Assembly (NCBI GenBank): GCA_003963305.1
Contig: RXJR01000021.1
Coordinates: 1-37,500 of the forward strand
DNA from: Candidatus Melainabacteria bacterium
Lineage (GTDB): Bacteria; Cyanobacteriota; Vampirovibrionia; Obscuribacterales; Obscuribacteraceae
Direction: 5' to 3'
DNA: 37,500 nt
The notes below the pieces were generated by a model. The model was not told the origin of the DNA. It saw only the letters and a program-made list of their open reading frames with translations, and did not search any database. Below, piece after piece: positions 7,610 to 14,536 of this stretch; position 1 is the first letter of the stretch; every line of letters begins with the position of its first letter. Made by a program: the position numbers and the translations under genes.

Positions 7610-9073
7610 ATGTCCACAACTGAAAAAGATCAAATAATCAAGGCGATCAATGACCTCGGCAGGCGCGTAACGGCAGCCGACGTGGCCACAAAAACCGGTC
7701 TGCCTCTGCTCAAGGCAACTTCAGAGCTGAACAAAGTTGCAGCAGAGACAAACGGGCACTTGCAGGTTAGCACCGCGGGCGATATCGCATACACTTTCGA
7801 CGCAGGATTTCAAAACGCATATTTAGCGCAAGGCATGAAGAAAACGATCAAGGAGATTGGCGACAAAATCTTCAAAGTCGGTTTCTTCCTGCTGCGCATT
7901 TCCTTTGGTGTCGGTCTGATTCTCTCCTTTCTGGTGATCGTAGTTCTGATCATTGCCGCAATTTTCTTCGCTCAGCGTGGCAGTGACAGCGACAGTGACA
8001 GCGACAGTGATAGCGGCTACGGCGGCGGCTTTGGAGGCTTCGACTTCTTCGACTGGATGTTGCTTCGCAATTTCTTCTACTGGGGTCCGACCTATCCAGT
8101 CTACGTACCGTACGACTACAACGATTACGGTCGCAACTACGACCTGTACGACAAACCAACGACTCGCCAGCCTGAGACGAACAACAACTTCATTATGAAC
8201 TGCTTTTCGTTCTTGTTTGGAGACGGTCCACCCAACCTCAATCTGGAAGAACGCAAGTGGCAGTTGATTGCGCAGACGATCAAACAACACAACGGTGTTG
8301 TCACAGCAGAACAACTGGCACCATTTACAGGCGCCGACCCTGCCAACGAAGACGGCGTTTTGCCTGTGCTGGTGCGCTTTGACGGCAAGCCCGAAGTGAC
8401 CGAGTCCGGCAACATTGTTTACACATTTCCAAATTTGCAAGTAACAGCAAAATCAATGTCATTTGCGCCTCTGCCTCCCTTTTTAAAAGAGTTCGAATGG
8501 GAGTTCACCAGCGTTCCGGCATCGGCGCTCGTGCCTGTGTTCATTTTGGCCGGGCTCAACTTTTTCGGTGCCATTTTCCTCGTCACTCATTTATGGATTC
8601 CGGTACTGCATGCCTTTGCCGGCTTGATTCATGGACTGATGCTCTACGGCACTCTCTTCCTGGCTGTACCGACGATTCGATACGCCGTGATCCGCTGGTT
8701 GAACGGCAATATTCAGGACCGCAACGCTCAACGCAGCAAATATGCAGAAGTCTTGCGCAATCCGCCTGCGACAGTGGTCAAGAAACTCGCCGAAGCAAAT
8801 CAGTACCGCATCGGTGAAAAGCGAGTGAGGGCAGATGATCTGGTTTACAGCACAGAACGCGATGTGATCGACCAGGACTTCAATCACGAAGACCGGAAGT
8901 TCGACGAAGAGCTTCGCAAAGGCGCACAGCAACAAAAGCAGCATCAACCGCCAAAGCACCAACCACCGCAAATCACTCAGGATGCTCAAAATCAGCCGGA
9001 CCACATAATTTCCCTTAACCCCAAAGAGAAATCAGAGGTGAAACCAATCAAGTCCAAACGTCCATGGCAATAA
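7610..9073 (+). CDS. Conserved membrane protein with two winged-helix-like modules (cyanobacterial/plastid type)
   Basis: A 487-residue protein of unknown function. An N-terminal module (about 6-65) has a winged-helix look and ends in GDIAYTF. A membrane helix (about 90-120) and an (Asp-Ser)n run (125-135) lead to a Gly/Tyr/Phe-rich segment. A second copy of the module (about 205-275) follows the phrase FSFLFGDG and ends in GNIVYTF. Two more hydrophobic stretches (about 300-365) and a Gln/Pro/Lys-rich tail complete it. The same order and the phrases RISFG, FLFGDG and NLEERKW are what I remember of a conserved cyanobacterial protein with plant homologues; I cannot check this here. Function is unknown; no neighbour gives a clue. 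Confidence 0.82.
   Translation: MSTTEKDQIIKAINDLGRRVTAADVATKTGLPLLKATSELNKVAAETNGHLQVSTAGDIAYTFDAGFQNAYLAQGMKKTIKEIGDKIFKVGFFLLRISFGVGLILSFLVIVVLIIAAIFFAQRGSDSDSDSDSDSGYGGGFGGFDFFDWMLLRNFFYWGPTYPVYVPYDYNDYGRNYDLYDKPTTRQPETNNNFIMNCFSFLFGDGPPNLNLEERKWQLIAQTIKQHNGVVTAEQLAPFTGADPANEDGVLPVLVRFDGKPEVTESGNIVYTFPNLQVTAKSMSFAPLPPFLKEFEWEFTSVPASALVPVFILAGLNFFGAIFLVTHLWIPVLHAFAGLIHGLMLYGTLFLAVPTIRYAVIRWLNGNIQDRNAQRSKYAEVLRNPPATVVKKLAEANQYRIGEKRVRADDLVYSTERDVIDQDFNHEDRKFDEELRKGAQQQKQHQPPKHQPPQITQDAQNQPDHIISLNPKEKSEVKPIKSKRPWQ
7982..8014 (+). repeat. 6-bp tandem repeat coding Ser-Asp dipeptides
   Basis: AGTGAC and AGCGAC alternate for five and a half units inside the winged-helix membrane protein and encode a Ser-Asp run just after its first membrane helix. 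The unit is a multiple of three, so copy-number change keeps the frame. Confidence 0.8.
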
Positions 9074-9141
9074 ATTGGAAGCGATTGCAACAGCAATAGA
9101 AGCGACTCCACGTCCATAACAATTCTGGTAATTCAAGATCA

Positions 9142-9948
9142 ATGACAATAGAAGTAAGTGAACTCAATTTCTATCCGATCAAATCGTGCCGTGGCACCAC
9201 CCTTGATACTGCACAAATCGCCCTGCGCGGCATAGATCACGATCGGGAATGGCTTGTGGTTAACGCAACCACGAACAATTTCATCACACAGCGAGAAATC
9301 GCCAAGATGTGTCTGATTGAGCCTCAAGTCTCAGAAGACGGTAAAGTGCTTACCTTGAACGCGCCCGGAATGGAAAAAATTATAGTACCTGTGACTGATC
9401 AGTTTGGACAGAGACGTGTCACGGTCTGGTCAAACGCCTGTCGAGCCGACGATCAAGGTGACGCCGCCGCACAGTGGTTTTCCCGTTACCTGGGAGAAGA
9501 TTGCAGACTGGTGCGCATGTCGAACACTCATAAACGTCAGGTAGATCAAAGATACGCCAAACGAAAAACGGATCAAGTCGGATTCGCAGACGGATTCCCG
9601 ATTTTATTGATTTCGGAAGAATCACTGAATGACTTGAACAACCGGCTGCCGACGGCACTCCCCATGAATCGCTTCAGACCAAACATCGTCGTAAAAGGCT
9701 GCGATGCCTTTGCAGAAGACAGCTGGAAAACAATAAAGATAGGCGAACTGCTTTTTGATGTCGTCAAACCGTGTGCGCGTTGTGTGATCACGACCATCGA
9801 TCAAAGCTCGGCTGAAAAGAGTCCTGAACCGTTGAAAACGATGAACCTTTTTCGAAACAAAGGCAACAAGCTAATGTTCGGACAAAACATCGTTCACCAC
9901 AGTGCCGGAAAAATCAGCACAGGCGATGTTTTAGAAGTGCTCGACTGA
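9142..9948 (+). CDS. MOSC-domain protein (YcbX/mARC type)
   Basis: A 268-residue protein with the MOSC N-terminal beta-barrel (from residue 3, with LNFYPIKSCRG) and a C-terminal MOSC domain. Conserved Cys211 and Cys214 lie in KPCARCVITTID, where the family carries the cysteine that ligates the molybdenum cofactor. Relatives (YcbX, mARC) reduce N-hydroxylated compounds using electrons from a reductase domain. YcbX of E. coli carries a C-terminal ferredoxin domain; this protein ends without one, so a separate electron donor is implied. Full length, cytoplasmic, weak ribosome site. No cofactor-synthesis genes are adjacent. Confidence 0.87.
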   Translation: MTIEVSELNFYPIKSCRGTTLDTAQIALRGIDHDREWLVVNATTNNFITQREIAKMCLIEPQVSEDGKVLTLNAPGMEKIIVPVTDQFGQRRVTVWSNACRADDQGDAAAQWFSRYLGEDCRLVRMSNTHKRQVDQRYAKRKTDQVGFADGFPILLISEESLNDLNNRLPTALPMNRFRPNIVVKGCDAFAEDSWKTIKIGELLFDVVKPCARCVITTIDQSSAEKSPEPLKTMNLFRNKGNKLMFGQNIVHHSAGKISTGDVLEVLD

Positions 9949-9961
9949 CGACGAGTTGATA

Positions 9962-10009
9962 CACAGTTTTGGCTGTGAGAATTGTTGAAATAAGCAGCGG
10001 TTGGTGCTT
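9962..10009. other. Two small hairpins in a convergent gap
   Basis: CACAG/CTGTG (9962-9977) and AAGCA/TGCTT (9992-10009) are 5-bp stems between the convergent MOSC and heptad-repeat genes. They could help to end transcription on either strand, but neither has a clear T-run. Confidence 0.25.
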
Positions 10010-10022
10010 GATCAGCAAAAGA

Positions 10023-11030
10023 TCAGTGCTCGGAGCGCGAGCCCTTAGACTGCACAGAAGGAACGCGCCTTGCTGTCCAAATGGCTGACCCGATTAACGC
10101 GGAGCTCAAGAAAATCGCAGTTGGAATATTTCGACTCAAACTGTCGAGCGATTGATTAAGTAAGGCGATTTGCGTTTCCAACCTGGAGATGCGCAGATTC
10201 AATTCATTCACAGACGGTGGCAAGCTCGTCAGGGAAGGCTCCAACGCGGCAATTGGACCAGACAACTGACTCAAGGGAGCGGCAATATCACCAATTGGTT
10301 TCTGCAACCCTTTCAATTCCGAATTGACACCGCGAAGCGGTTGCGAAATTCCATCAGTCGATTTCGTCAACTCATGCAATGGTGCGTTCAACTTGTAAAT
10401 CGGCTTTGAGAGTTCGGCGACGCTGCTGCCGACGCCGTTGAGAGGCGTTCGCAAATTGCTTAACGGGTTTTTAAGATTGCCAATCGGTTCTTGCAGTGAC
10501 GAGATAGGCTGCTGCAAATTGTTGATTTGCTGGTGCAGCCCACCGAGAGACGAATCAAGATTGGTAAGGGGATTCTTTAGCTTGTCGATAGGATTGTTCA
10601 GTTGGTAGATGGGGCGATTGAGCGTGCGCACTGAATTGCCCAGAGTGCCTATGTCTTCACGCAAAGCCCGCATCTCAGCCTGCGTTTTGGCTCCCGTCTC
10701 GACGACAGAGCGAATCGGATGCAGCAAACTTTTGCGAATCGAAAACTTATATTCCGGCGAATTCAGATTGATAGTTTGCATTCCCAGCAAAGAAGAAGTC
10801 TTTATGCCCGGTTGATTAAGTGCGTCGTCGTCAGTTTCTGGTTCTTCAATTGAAGTTCGACCGCTACCATGTGAATCGCCTTTCACTTTTTCAGTGGTGG
10901 CTCCTGCAGCGCTCCGTCCAGCGGAGGCGGTAGCGGGCGCGACGTTTGCCGCATTTTCGTCTGCCCTTGCAGGTGCGAAAGCGAGAACAGTCAGAAGAGC
11001 CGTGAGCGATAAAGATATCGAAATTTTCAT
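10023..11030 (-). CDS. Exported protein with about 20 proline-leucine heptads and a C-terminal anchor
   Basis: A 335-residue protein I do not recognise. A signal peptide (cleavage after ARA, near residue 23) is followed by a polar Ala/Thr/Asp-rich region. From about residue 120 to 280 comes a regular seven-residue pattern of the type P-[IL]-x-x-L-x-x (PIYQLNN, PIDKLKN, PLTNLDS, PISSLQE, PIGNLKN, PLSNLRT and so on). A short coiled-coil-like stretch (RISRLETQIALLNQ) and a C-terminal hydrophobic segment (IPTAIFLSSALIG) with a basic end complete it. This suggests an elongated periplasmic or surface rod held in a membrane. The start is the ATG at 11030, which overlaps the TGA of a possible small upstream gene (TGATG). 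No enzyme motif is visible. Confidence 0.75.
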   Translation of the reverse strand: MKISISLSLTALLTVLAFAPARADENAANVAPATASAGRSAAGATTEKVKGDSHGSGRTSIEEPETDDDALNQPGIKTSSLLGMQTINLNSPEYKFSIRKSLLHPIRSVVETGAKTQAEMRALREDIGTLGNSVRTLNRPIYQLNNPIDKLKNPLTNLDSSLGGLHQQINNLQQPISSLQEPIGNLKNPLSNLRTPLNGVGSSVAELSKPIYKLNAPLHELTKSTDGISQPLRGVNSELKGLQKPIGDIAAPLSQLSGPIAALEPSLTSLPPSVNELNLRISRLETQIALLNQSLDSLSRNIPTAIFLSSALIGSAIWTARRVPSVQSKGSRSEH

Positions 11031-11221
11031 CAAATCAACTGTCTGGGGAAGCCAACAGGCAGAGGCATGCTAACACATCCACCTGCAAATAACGTTGAAA
11101 AAATCGAAGAATACGTTACGGAATCTCCACCTGCACTAGCCAAGCTAGCGGCTTGACCGCATACACATATACACTCAGCACTATATCCGGTGACTAAAAC
11201 GTCCATAACGACGTTAGCCAC
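11030..11221 (-). CDS. Possible 63-residue protein translationally coupled to the heptad-repeat gene
   Basis: A GTG at 11221 (or an ATG at 11206) opens a frame whose TGA overlaps the ATG of the next gene by one base, a typical coupling junction. The product is fairly hydrophobic and has three Cys residues close together (AECICVCG). There is no clear ribosome site, and the start codon lies inside an 11-bp palindrome. I do not recognise the sequence, so it may be a leader peptide or a chance frame. Confidence 0.3.
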   Translation of the reverse strand: MANVVMDVLVTGYSAECICVCGQAASLASAGGDSVTYSSIFSTLFAGGCVSMPLPVGFPRQLI

Positions 11222-11240
11222 ACAATCGATGTGTGGCTAA
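11214..11240. promoter_or_regulatory. 11-bp perfect palindrome with 5-nt spacer
   Basis: TTAGCCACACA (11214-11224) and TGTGTGGCTAA (11230-11240) are exact reverse complements around ATCGA. There is no T-run on either side. The palindrome lies between the divergent heptad-repeat and TPR genes and covers the possible GTG start at 11221, so an operator or a start-masking hairpin is more likely than a terminator. Confidence 0.45.
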
Positions 11241-11279
11241 TCGCGTAAAAAGGGCAGAGGCAGTTCGGGATCTCGACAA

Positions 11280-11347
11280 ACTATCGCAGAGGAAGGGGCG
11301 ACTCGGGATTCAAGCCCGCTGGGGTACGTTTCAGTCTCCACGATAGT
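11280..11347 (+). other. Foldable segment upstream of the TPR gene
   Basis: ACTATCG (11280-11286) pairs with CGATAGT (11341-11347) and encloses CGGG/CCCG with a 7-nt loop and a bulged GGGG-ACT/AGT-CTCC helix. It could be part of a structured leader of the TPR gene or a small RNA. The fold is by eye only. Between 11222 and 11484 I see nothing else firm. Confidence 0.25.
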
Positions 11348-11484
11348 CAACGTTTGAGTTGCTGATATTTATATTCCCTGATTTCGAGCTTTAAACTACT
11401 TTCTTTCATTAAAGGGTAGATTTAATAACAGAGGCGGTGGTGAGTGACTGCGGGCAGTGTGAGGCCCCATGTAATGGTCGTCTA

Positions 11485-13053
11485 ATGGACAGCGATTGGG
11501 AAGAAATTCGGTCTGACGCCGAACGAGCCGTGCGGCGAGGCAATTTTGAGGAGGCAAGTCAACTCTGGCTCCAGGCAATCGCGCTTTGCAATGATCTGGG
11601 CAAATACGACCCGCGCCGCATCATCTCGCTTGAAGGTCTGGCAAACGTCTACTGGCGTACCAACCAGTTCGCAGATGCACTGCCGATTCTCGTCAAAACC
11701 TTTTCTCTTCATGAAGATCAACTCGGTCCGGATCACGCAGACATCGGTGTACTGGCGAACAACCTGGCGCGGGTCTATCACACGCTCGAAAAATTTCCAG
11801 AAGCGGAAGCCCTCTATCAACGAGCCTTGCGCATCCGCCGAAAAGTGCTTGGAGTGGAGCACCCCGAAGTTGCCGAACTGATAAAAAACTATGCAAACCT
11901 GCTCGTAGCGGCAGGCCGGGGCTTCGAAGCGGAAGACCTGAAAGCGAGTACCGTCAGCATTAAGTCAGGCATCTGGAACCGGTCTGGACACTTCAACACG
12001 ATAAAAATTGAGAATCCAGACTCTCTTTTCTCGTCCGACCTGGACAACTTGCAGCCGGTTGGTCCAGCAAAAGCACGTTCAGCGCCCCCTCCGCCGCCCA
12101 AGCCGGTGGTCGAACAGCCACAACCAGAACCGGCTGAGCCAGAGACCAGAGCAATCTCGGATGCCGAAATCACGGCTGAAAGCAACGAACTCTCAAATTG
12201 GCTCAGCTCCAGACGTCCAACCACTCAACCAGCACAAGTGGAGCCTCCAGAGCCTCCAGAGCACTGGATGGAGTTACTTTCTAAAGGCATGGAAGCTATG
12301 CAGCAAAACAACACGCTGCAAGCTGAGCAGCTTTTGAAACGTGCGGTGAGAGCGACTGAAACTTTCGATCAGCTCGACCCACGCATTGCCAGCACCCTAG
12401 AACTCTACTCGGAAGTACTGTGGAAAAACGGAAAACTCGCTGAAGCTCAGCCCGTTTGTGAACGAACGCTGCAGTTCTACGAATCGACTTTGCCACCCAA
12501 TCATCAGGACATCGGTGTGATCGCCAACAACCTGGCTATGCTCTACCATGCACTGGAACAACCTGAGCTAGCTGAACCGCTCTACAAGCGAGCCCTGGAA
12601 ATTCGCACAGCCAACCAGGGCACCACGCACCCCGACGTGATCACACTTCTGAACAATTATGCCAATATGCTCTACGTCTGGCACCGCGAGGGTGAAGCAG
12701 TCAACCTGAAGAATTACATCCGCAGTCTCACCTCCGGCAAATGGAATCAAGTCGGCAAGTTCAAAGCCCTTGCGCCTGCACCTTCACAAGAACCGGCTCC
12801 ACAGCCGAAAGAAGACCAGTTTGCCACCTTTTCCAAATTCAAGCCTTCCATGGACCAGGTGGATTGGATTTCACAGTCAAGCGACATAATGCCTGCCTAC
12901 AGCGAGAAACAAAGCGTCAATCAGAAATTCAGCGCCGATAAAAAGCCGGCAGAAAAGGCGAAATCAGCAGAGGACGCCGCATACAGCAACGACGCACGCG
13001 CGGTGCTCAACAAACTAGTGGGAGATCTTCTAAAGAAACCTGGAGAATCGTGA
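11485..13053 (+). CDS. Double-module TPR protein (kinesin-light-chain type)
   Basis: A cytoplasmic-looking protein of 522 residues made of two similar halves. Each half has about three 42-residue TPRs with phrases such as NNLARVYHTLEKFPEAEALYQRAL and then a short closing motif around W-N-x-x-G-x-F (WNRSGHFNTIKI after the first half, WNQVGKFKAL after the second). A Pro-rich linker (about 205-265) joins the halves, and a charged Lys/Ala tail ends the protein. TPRs bind other proteins; no enzyme domain is present. I start at the ATG at 11485 because the paralogue at 35759 begins at the equivalent residue; GTG at 11440 has GAGG 5 nt upstream and would add 15 residues. It is followed after 1 nt by the next gene. 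Confidence 0.85.
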   Translation: MDSDWEEIRSDAERAVRRGNFEEASQLWLQAIALCNDLGKYDPRRIISLEGLANVYWRTNQFADALPILVKTFSLHEDQLGPDHADIGVLANNLARVYHTLEKFPEAEALYQRALRIRRKVLGVEHPEVAELIKNYANLLVAAGRGFEAEDLKASTVSIKSGIWNRSGHFNTIKIENPDSLFSSDLDNLQPVGPAKARSAPPPPPKPVVEQPQPEPAEPETRAISDAEITAESNELSNWLSSRRPTTQPAQVEPPEPPEHWMELLSKGMEAMQQNNTLQAEQLLKRAVRATETFDQLDPRIASTLELYSEVLWKNGKLAEAQPVCERTLQFYESTLPPNHQDIGVIANNLAMLYHALEQPELAEPLYKRALEIRTANQGTTHPDVITLLNNYANMLYVWHREGEAVNLKNYIRSLTSGKWNQVGKFKALAPAPSQEPAPQPKEDQFATFSKFKPSMDQVDWISQSSDIMPAYSEKQSVNQKFSADKKPAEKAKSAEDAAYSNDARAVLNKLVGDLLKKPGES

Positions 13054-13054
13054 G

Positions 13055-13612
13055 ATGACAGGTTCGTGGGTGAGCAGATTGATGGAGGGTTCCGCATTCC
13101 CTGCAGTGGCGTTCCCTGCAGCGGCGTTCCCTGCAGTGGCGTTCGTAATTTTGTGTGCCGCAATGCCGCCTCAAGCTTATGCCGACGGAAAACATCCCTC
13201 CCGTTTCGAGCAAGACTTGAAACGGAGCACAGAAACAATCGATGCGCAGAAAATAGAGCACGCCAAGATGAGCCTGCAACAAGCCGAAAAGAGAGCGCTC
13301 GAAATCAGCAGCGAAGCAGAACGGAAATGCAATGCCATCAAAGAAGAAGAGAACGCAATGATAGGCGATGGCAGAGGACCGGTCTTTCCTTTTCGAGCCT
13401 TTCGAACTGCAAGCTCGTCGGAAATAGAGGAAGCCAAAAAGCCCTACGAAGATCAGATCCAAAGCGTTCATACCGACACGCAAAGGCGCATCAAAGAGAT
13501 TCTAGATGAGGGACAGCAAGCTGTTGATGCCATCGAACAATCTGCGGCACATGTACACAAAGGCGTTCATGAATACGCACCAAATACAGTGCGAAAATTC
13601 AAATCGTATTAA
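13055..13612 (+). CDS. Small exported coiled-coil protein with a repeated signal peptide core
   Basis: A 185-residue protein I do not recognise. Its ATG lies 1 nt after the stop of the TPR gene, so the two are surely co-translated. The N-terminus is a signal peptide whose hydrophobic core is built from FPAVA-FPAAA-FPAVA, encoded by three 15-bp repeats, with cleavage likely after AYA near residue 43. The mature part is rich in Glu, Lys, Ala and Gln and should form alpha-helix or coiled coil (LQQAEKRALEISSEAERK), with a short break around residues 105-120. Its stop overlaps the stop of the convergent M23 gene by 2 bases. A periplasmic helical protein working with the TPR protein is possible, but that rests only on position. 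Confidence 0.7.
   Translation: MTGSWVSRLMEGSAFPAVAFPAAAFPAVAFVILCAAMPPQAYADGKHPSRFEQDLKRSTETIDAQKIEHAKMSLQQAEKRALEISSEAERKCNAIKEEENAMIGDGRGPVFPFRAFRTASSSEIEEAKKPYEDQIQSVHTDTQRRIKEILDEGQQAVDAIEQSAAHVHKGVHEYAPNTVRKFKSY
13096..13140 (+). repeat. Three 15-bp tandem repeats in a signal peptide
   Basis: Units 13096-13110, 13111-13125 and 13126-13140 read (A/G)TTCCCTGCAG(T/C)GGC. Each encodes five hydrophobic residues of the signal-peptide core, so gain or loss of one unit would change its length by five residues without changing the frame. Confidence 0.85.
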
Positions 13613-14505
13613 TAGGTTTCGCCCTGCGTCAAACTGCCAAGATTGCCCTTTTCAGTAGCAAAAACTACAGGATGCGACTTTTCCTTATATCCATCAATCG
13701 GCGTCGTCACACAAAAATGCAGATGCGGACGATCAGCAAAACCAGTCTTACCCGACAATCCGATCTGGTCTCCCTTATGAACAACCTGACCAACTCTGGC
13801 CAGATTGCCACGCGGCTGAAGATGAACATATCGTGCATAACTTCCATCGGCATGTTTTACTGAAACCACATTGGCGCAGAACCCGTACTTCTTGTCGTTG
13901 CCACCAACAGTAGAGTCACCGTAAGAACCAATCACTATGCCGTCACGTGCGGCACAGACCGGTGTTCCCTCAGGCATAACAAAGTCGATGGCATATTCGT
14001 AGTTAGTGCCCTTCTGATGACTGAAATTGCCGAAATACCCTTGCGAAACTTTGTAGTGCTCCCCTTTCTTGTAGGGCAGAGCGTAGACATAAGTGGCGTC
14101 GTGTCGCCCTCCCGGCAAACCAAGGACCCAGTGATATTTCCAGTAGTAATGAAAAGGCGTACCAATATTCTTTTGCGAGAACCTAACGATCTCGATTGGT
14201 CGCTTGTATGAGTAATGCAAACCATCAACAAAATAGTTGAAGTGAGCAGGTTTGGTCGCCGTTGTATTGTCCAGGTTCAGGTCAAAAGTAAGTGTACTCT
14301 CCAGTATCTGTGGAGGCTCCAGAATGACCCGACCGATCTCCCCCACCTTCTCTTGGTGGCAGTAAACAGAATCGCCCTGAGTACAGAGCTTCGGCTGAGA
14401 GTCATCGCATATTGCAGGAAGTGCAAGCCACCAACAATTCGTCAGGACCAGAAAAAACAGGACCCCAAAAAACAACTCCAGGTGTAAGGTCCAGGCTTTT
14501 TTCAT
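13609..14505 (-). CDS. M23-family (LytM-like) peptidoglycan endopeptidase
   Basis: A 298-residue protein with an N-terminal membrane anchor or signal segment (residues 10-32) and a C-terminal M23 domain (about 155-285). The domain shows YEYAIDFVMPEGTPV, YVHLQP and the HLH zinc/catalytic motif in RPHLHF. The first M23 zinc motif is normally HxxxD; here the position four before Asp is Glu (EYAID), as I remember for some YAxDF subgroups. It should cut peptide cross-links of peptidoglycan in the periplasm. It lies 31 nt after the stop of the caspase-like gene on the same strand, so the two are probably one transcript. Confident family; activity less certain because of the changed ligand. Confidence 0.85.
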   Translation of the reverse strand: MKKAWTLHLELFFGVLFFLVLTNCWWLALPAICDDSQPKLCTQGDSVYCHQEKVGEIGRVILEPPQILESTLTFDLNLDNTTATKPAHFNYFVDGLHYSYKRPIEIVRFSQKNIGTPFHYYWKYHWVLGLPGGRHDATYVYALPYKKGEHYKVSQGYFGNFSHQKGTNYEYAIDFVMPEGTPVCAARDGIVIGSYGDSTVGGNDKKYGFCANVVSVKHADGSYARYVHLQPRGNLARVGQVVHKGDQIGLSGKTGFADRPHLHFCVTTPIDGYKEKSHPVVFATEKGNLGSLTQGETY

Positions 14506-14536
14506 TCCGGTTGCACTACCCCACGAGTAGAACCAT

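Noticed and set aside
11295-11345. Partial likeness to a tRNA or tmRNA end (GGGGCGACT, GATTCAAG, AGTCTCCA)
   Set aside because: The T-arm-like hairpin has the wrong loop alignment and no complete cloverleaf or tmRNA frame is present.
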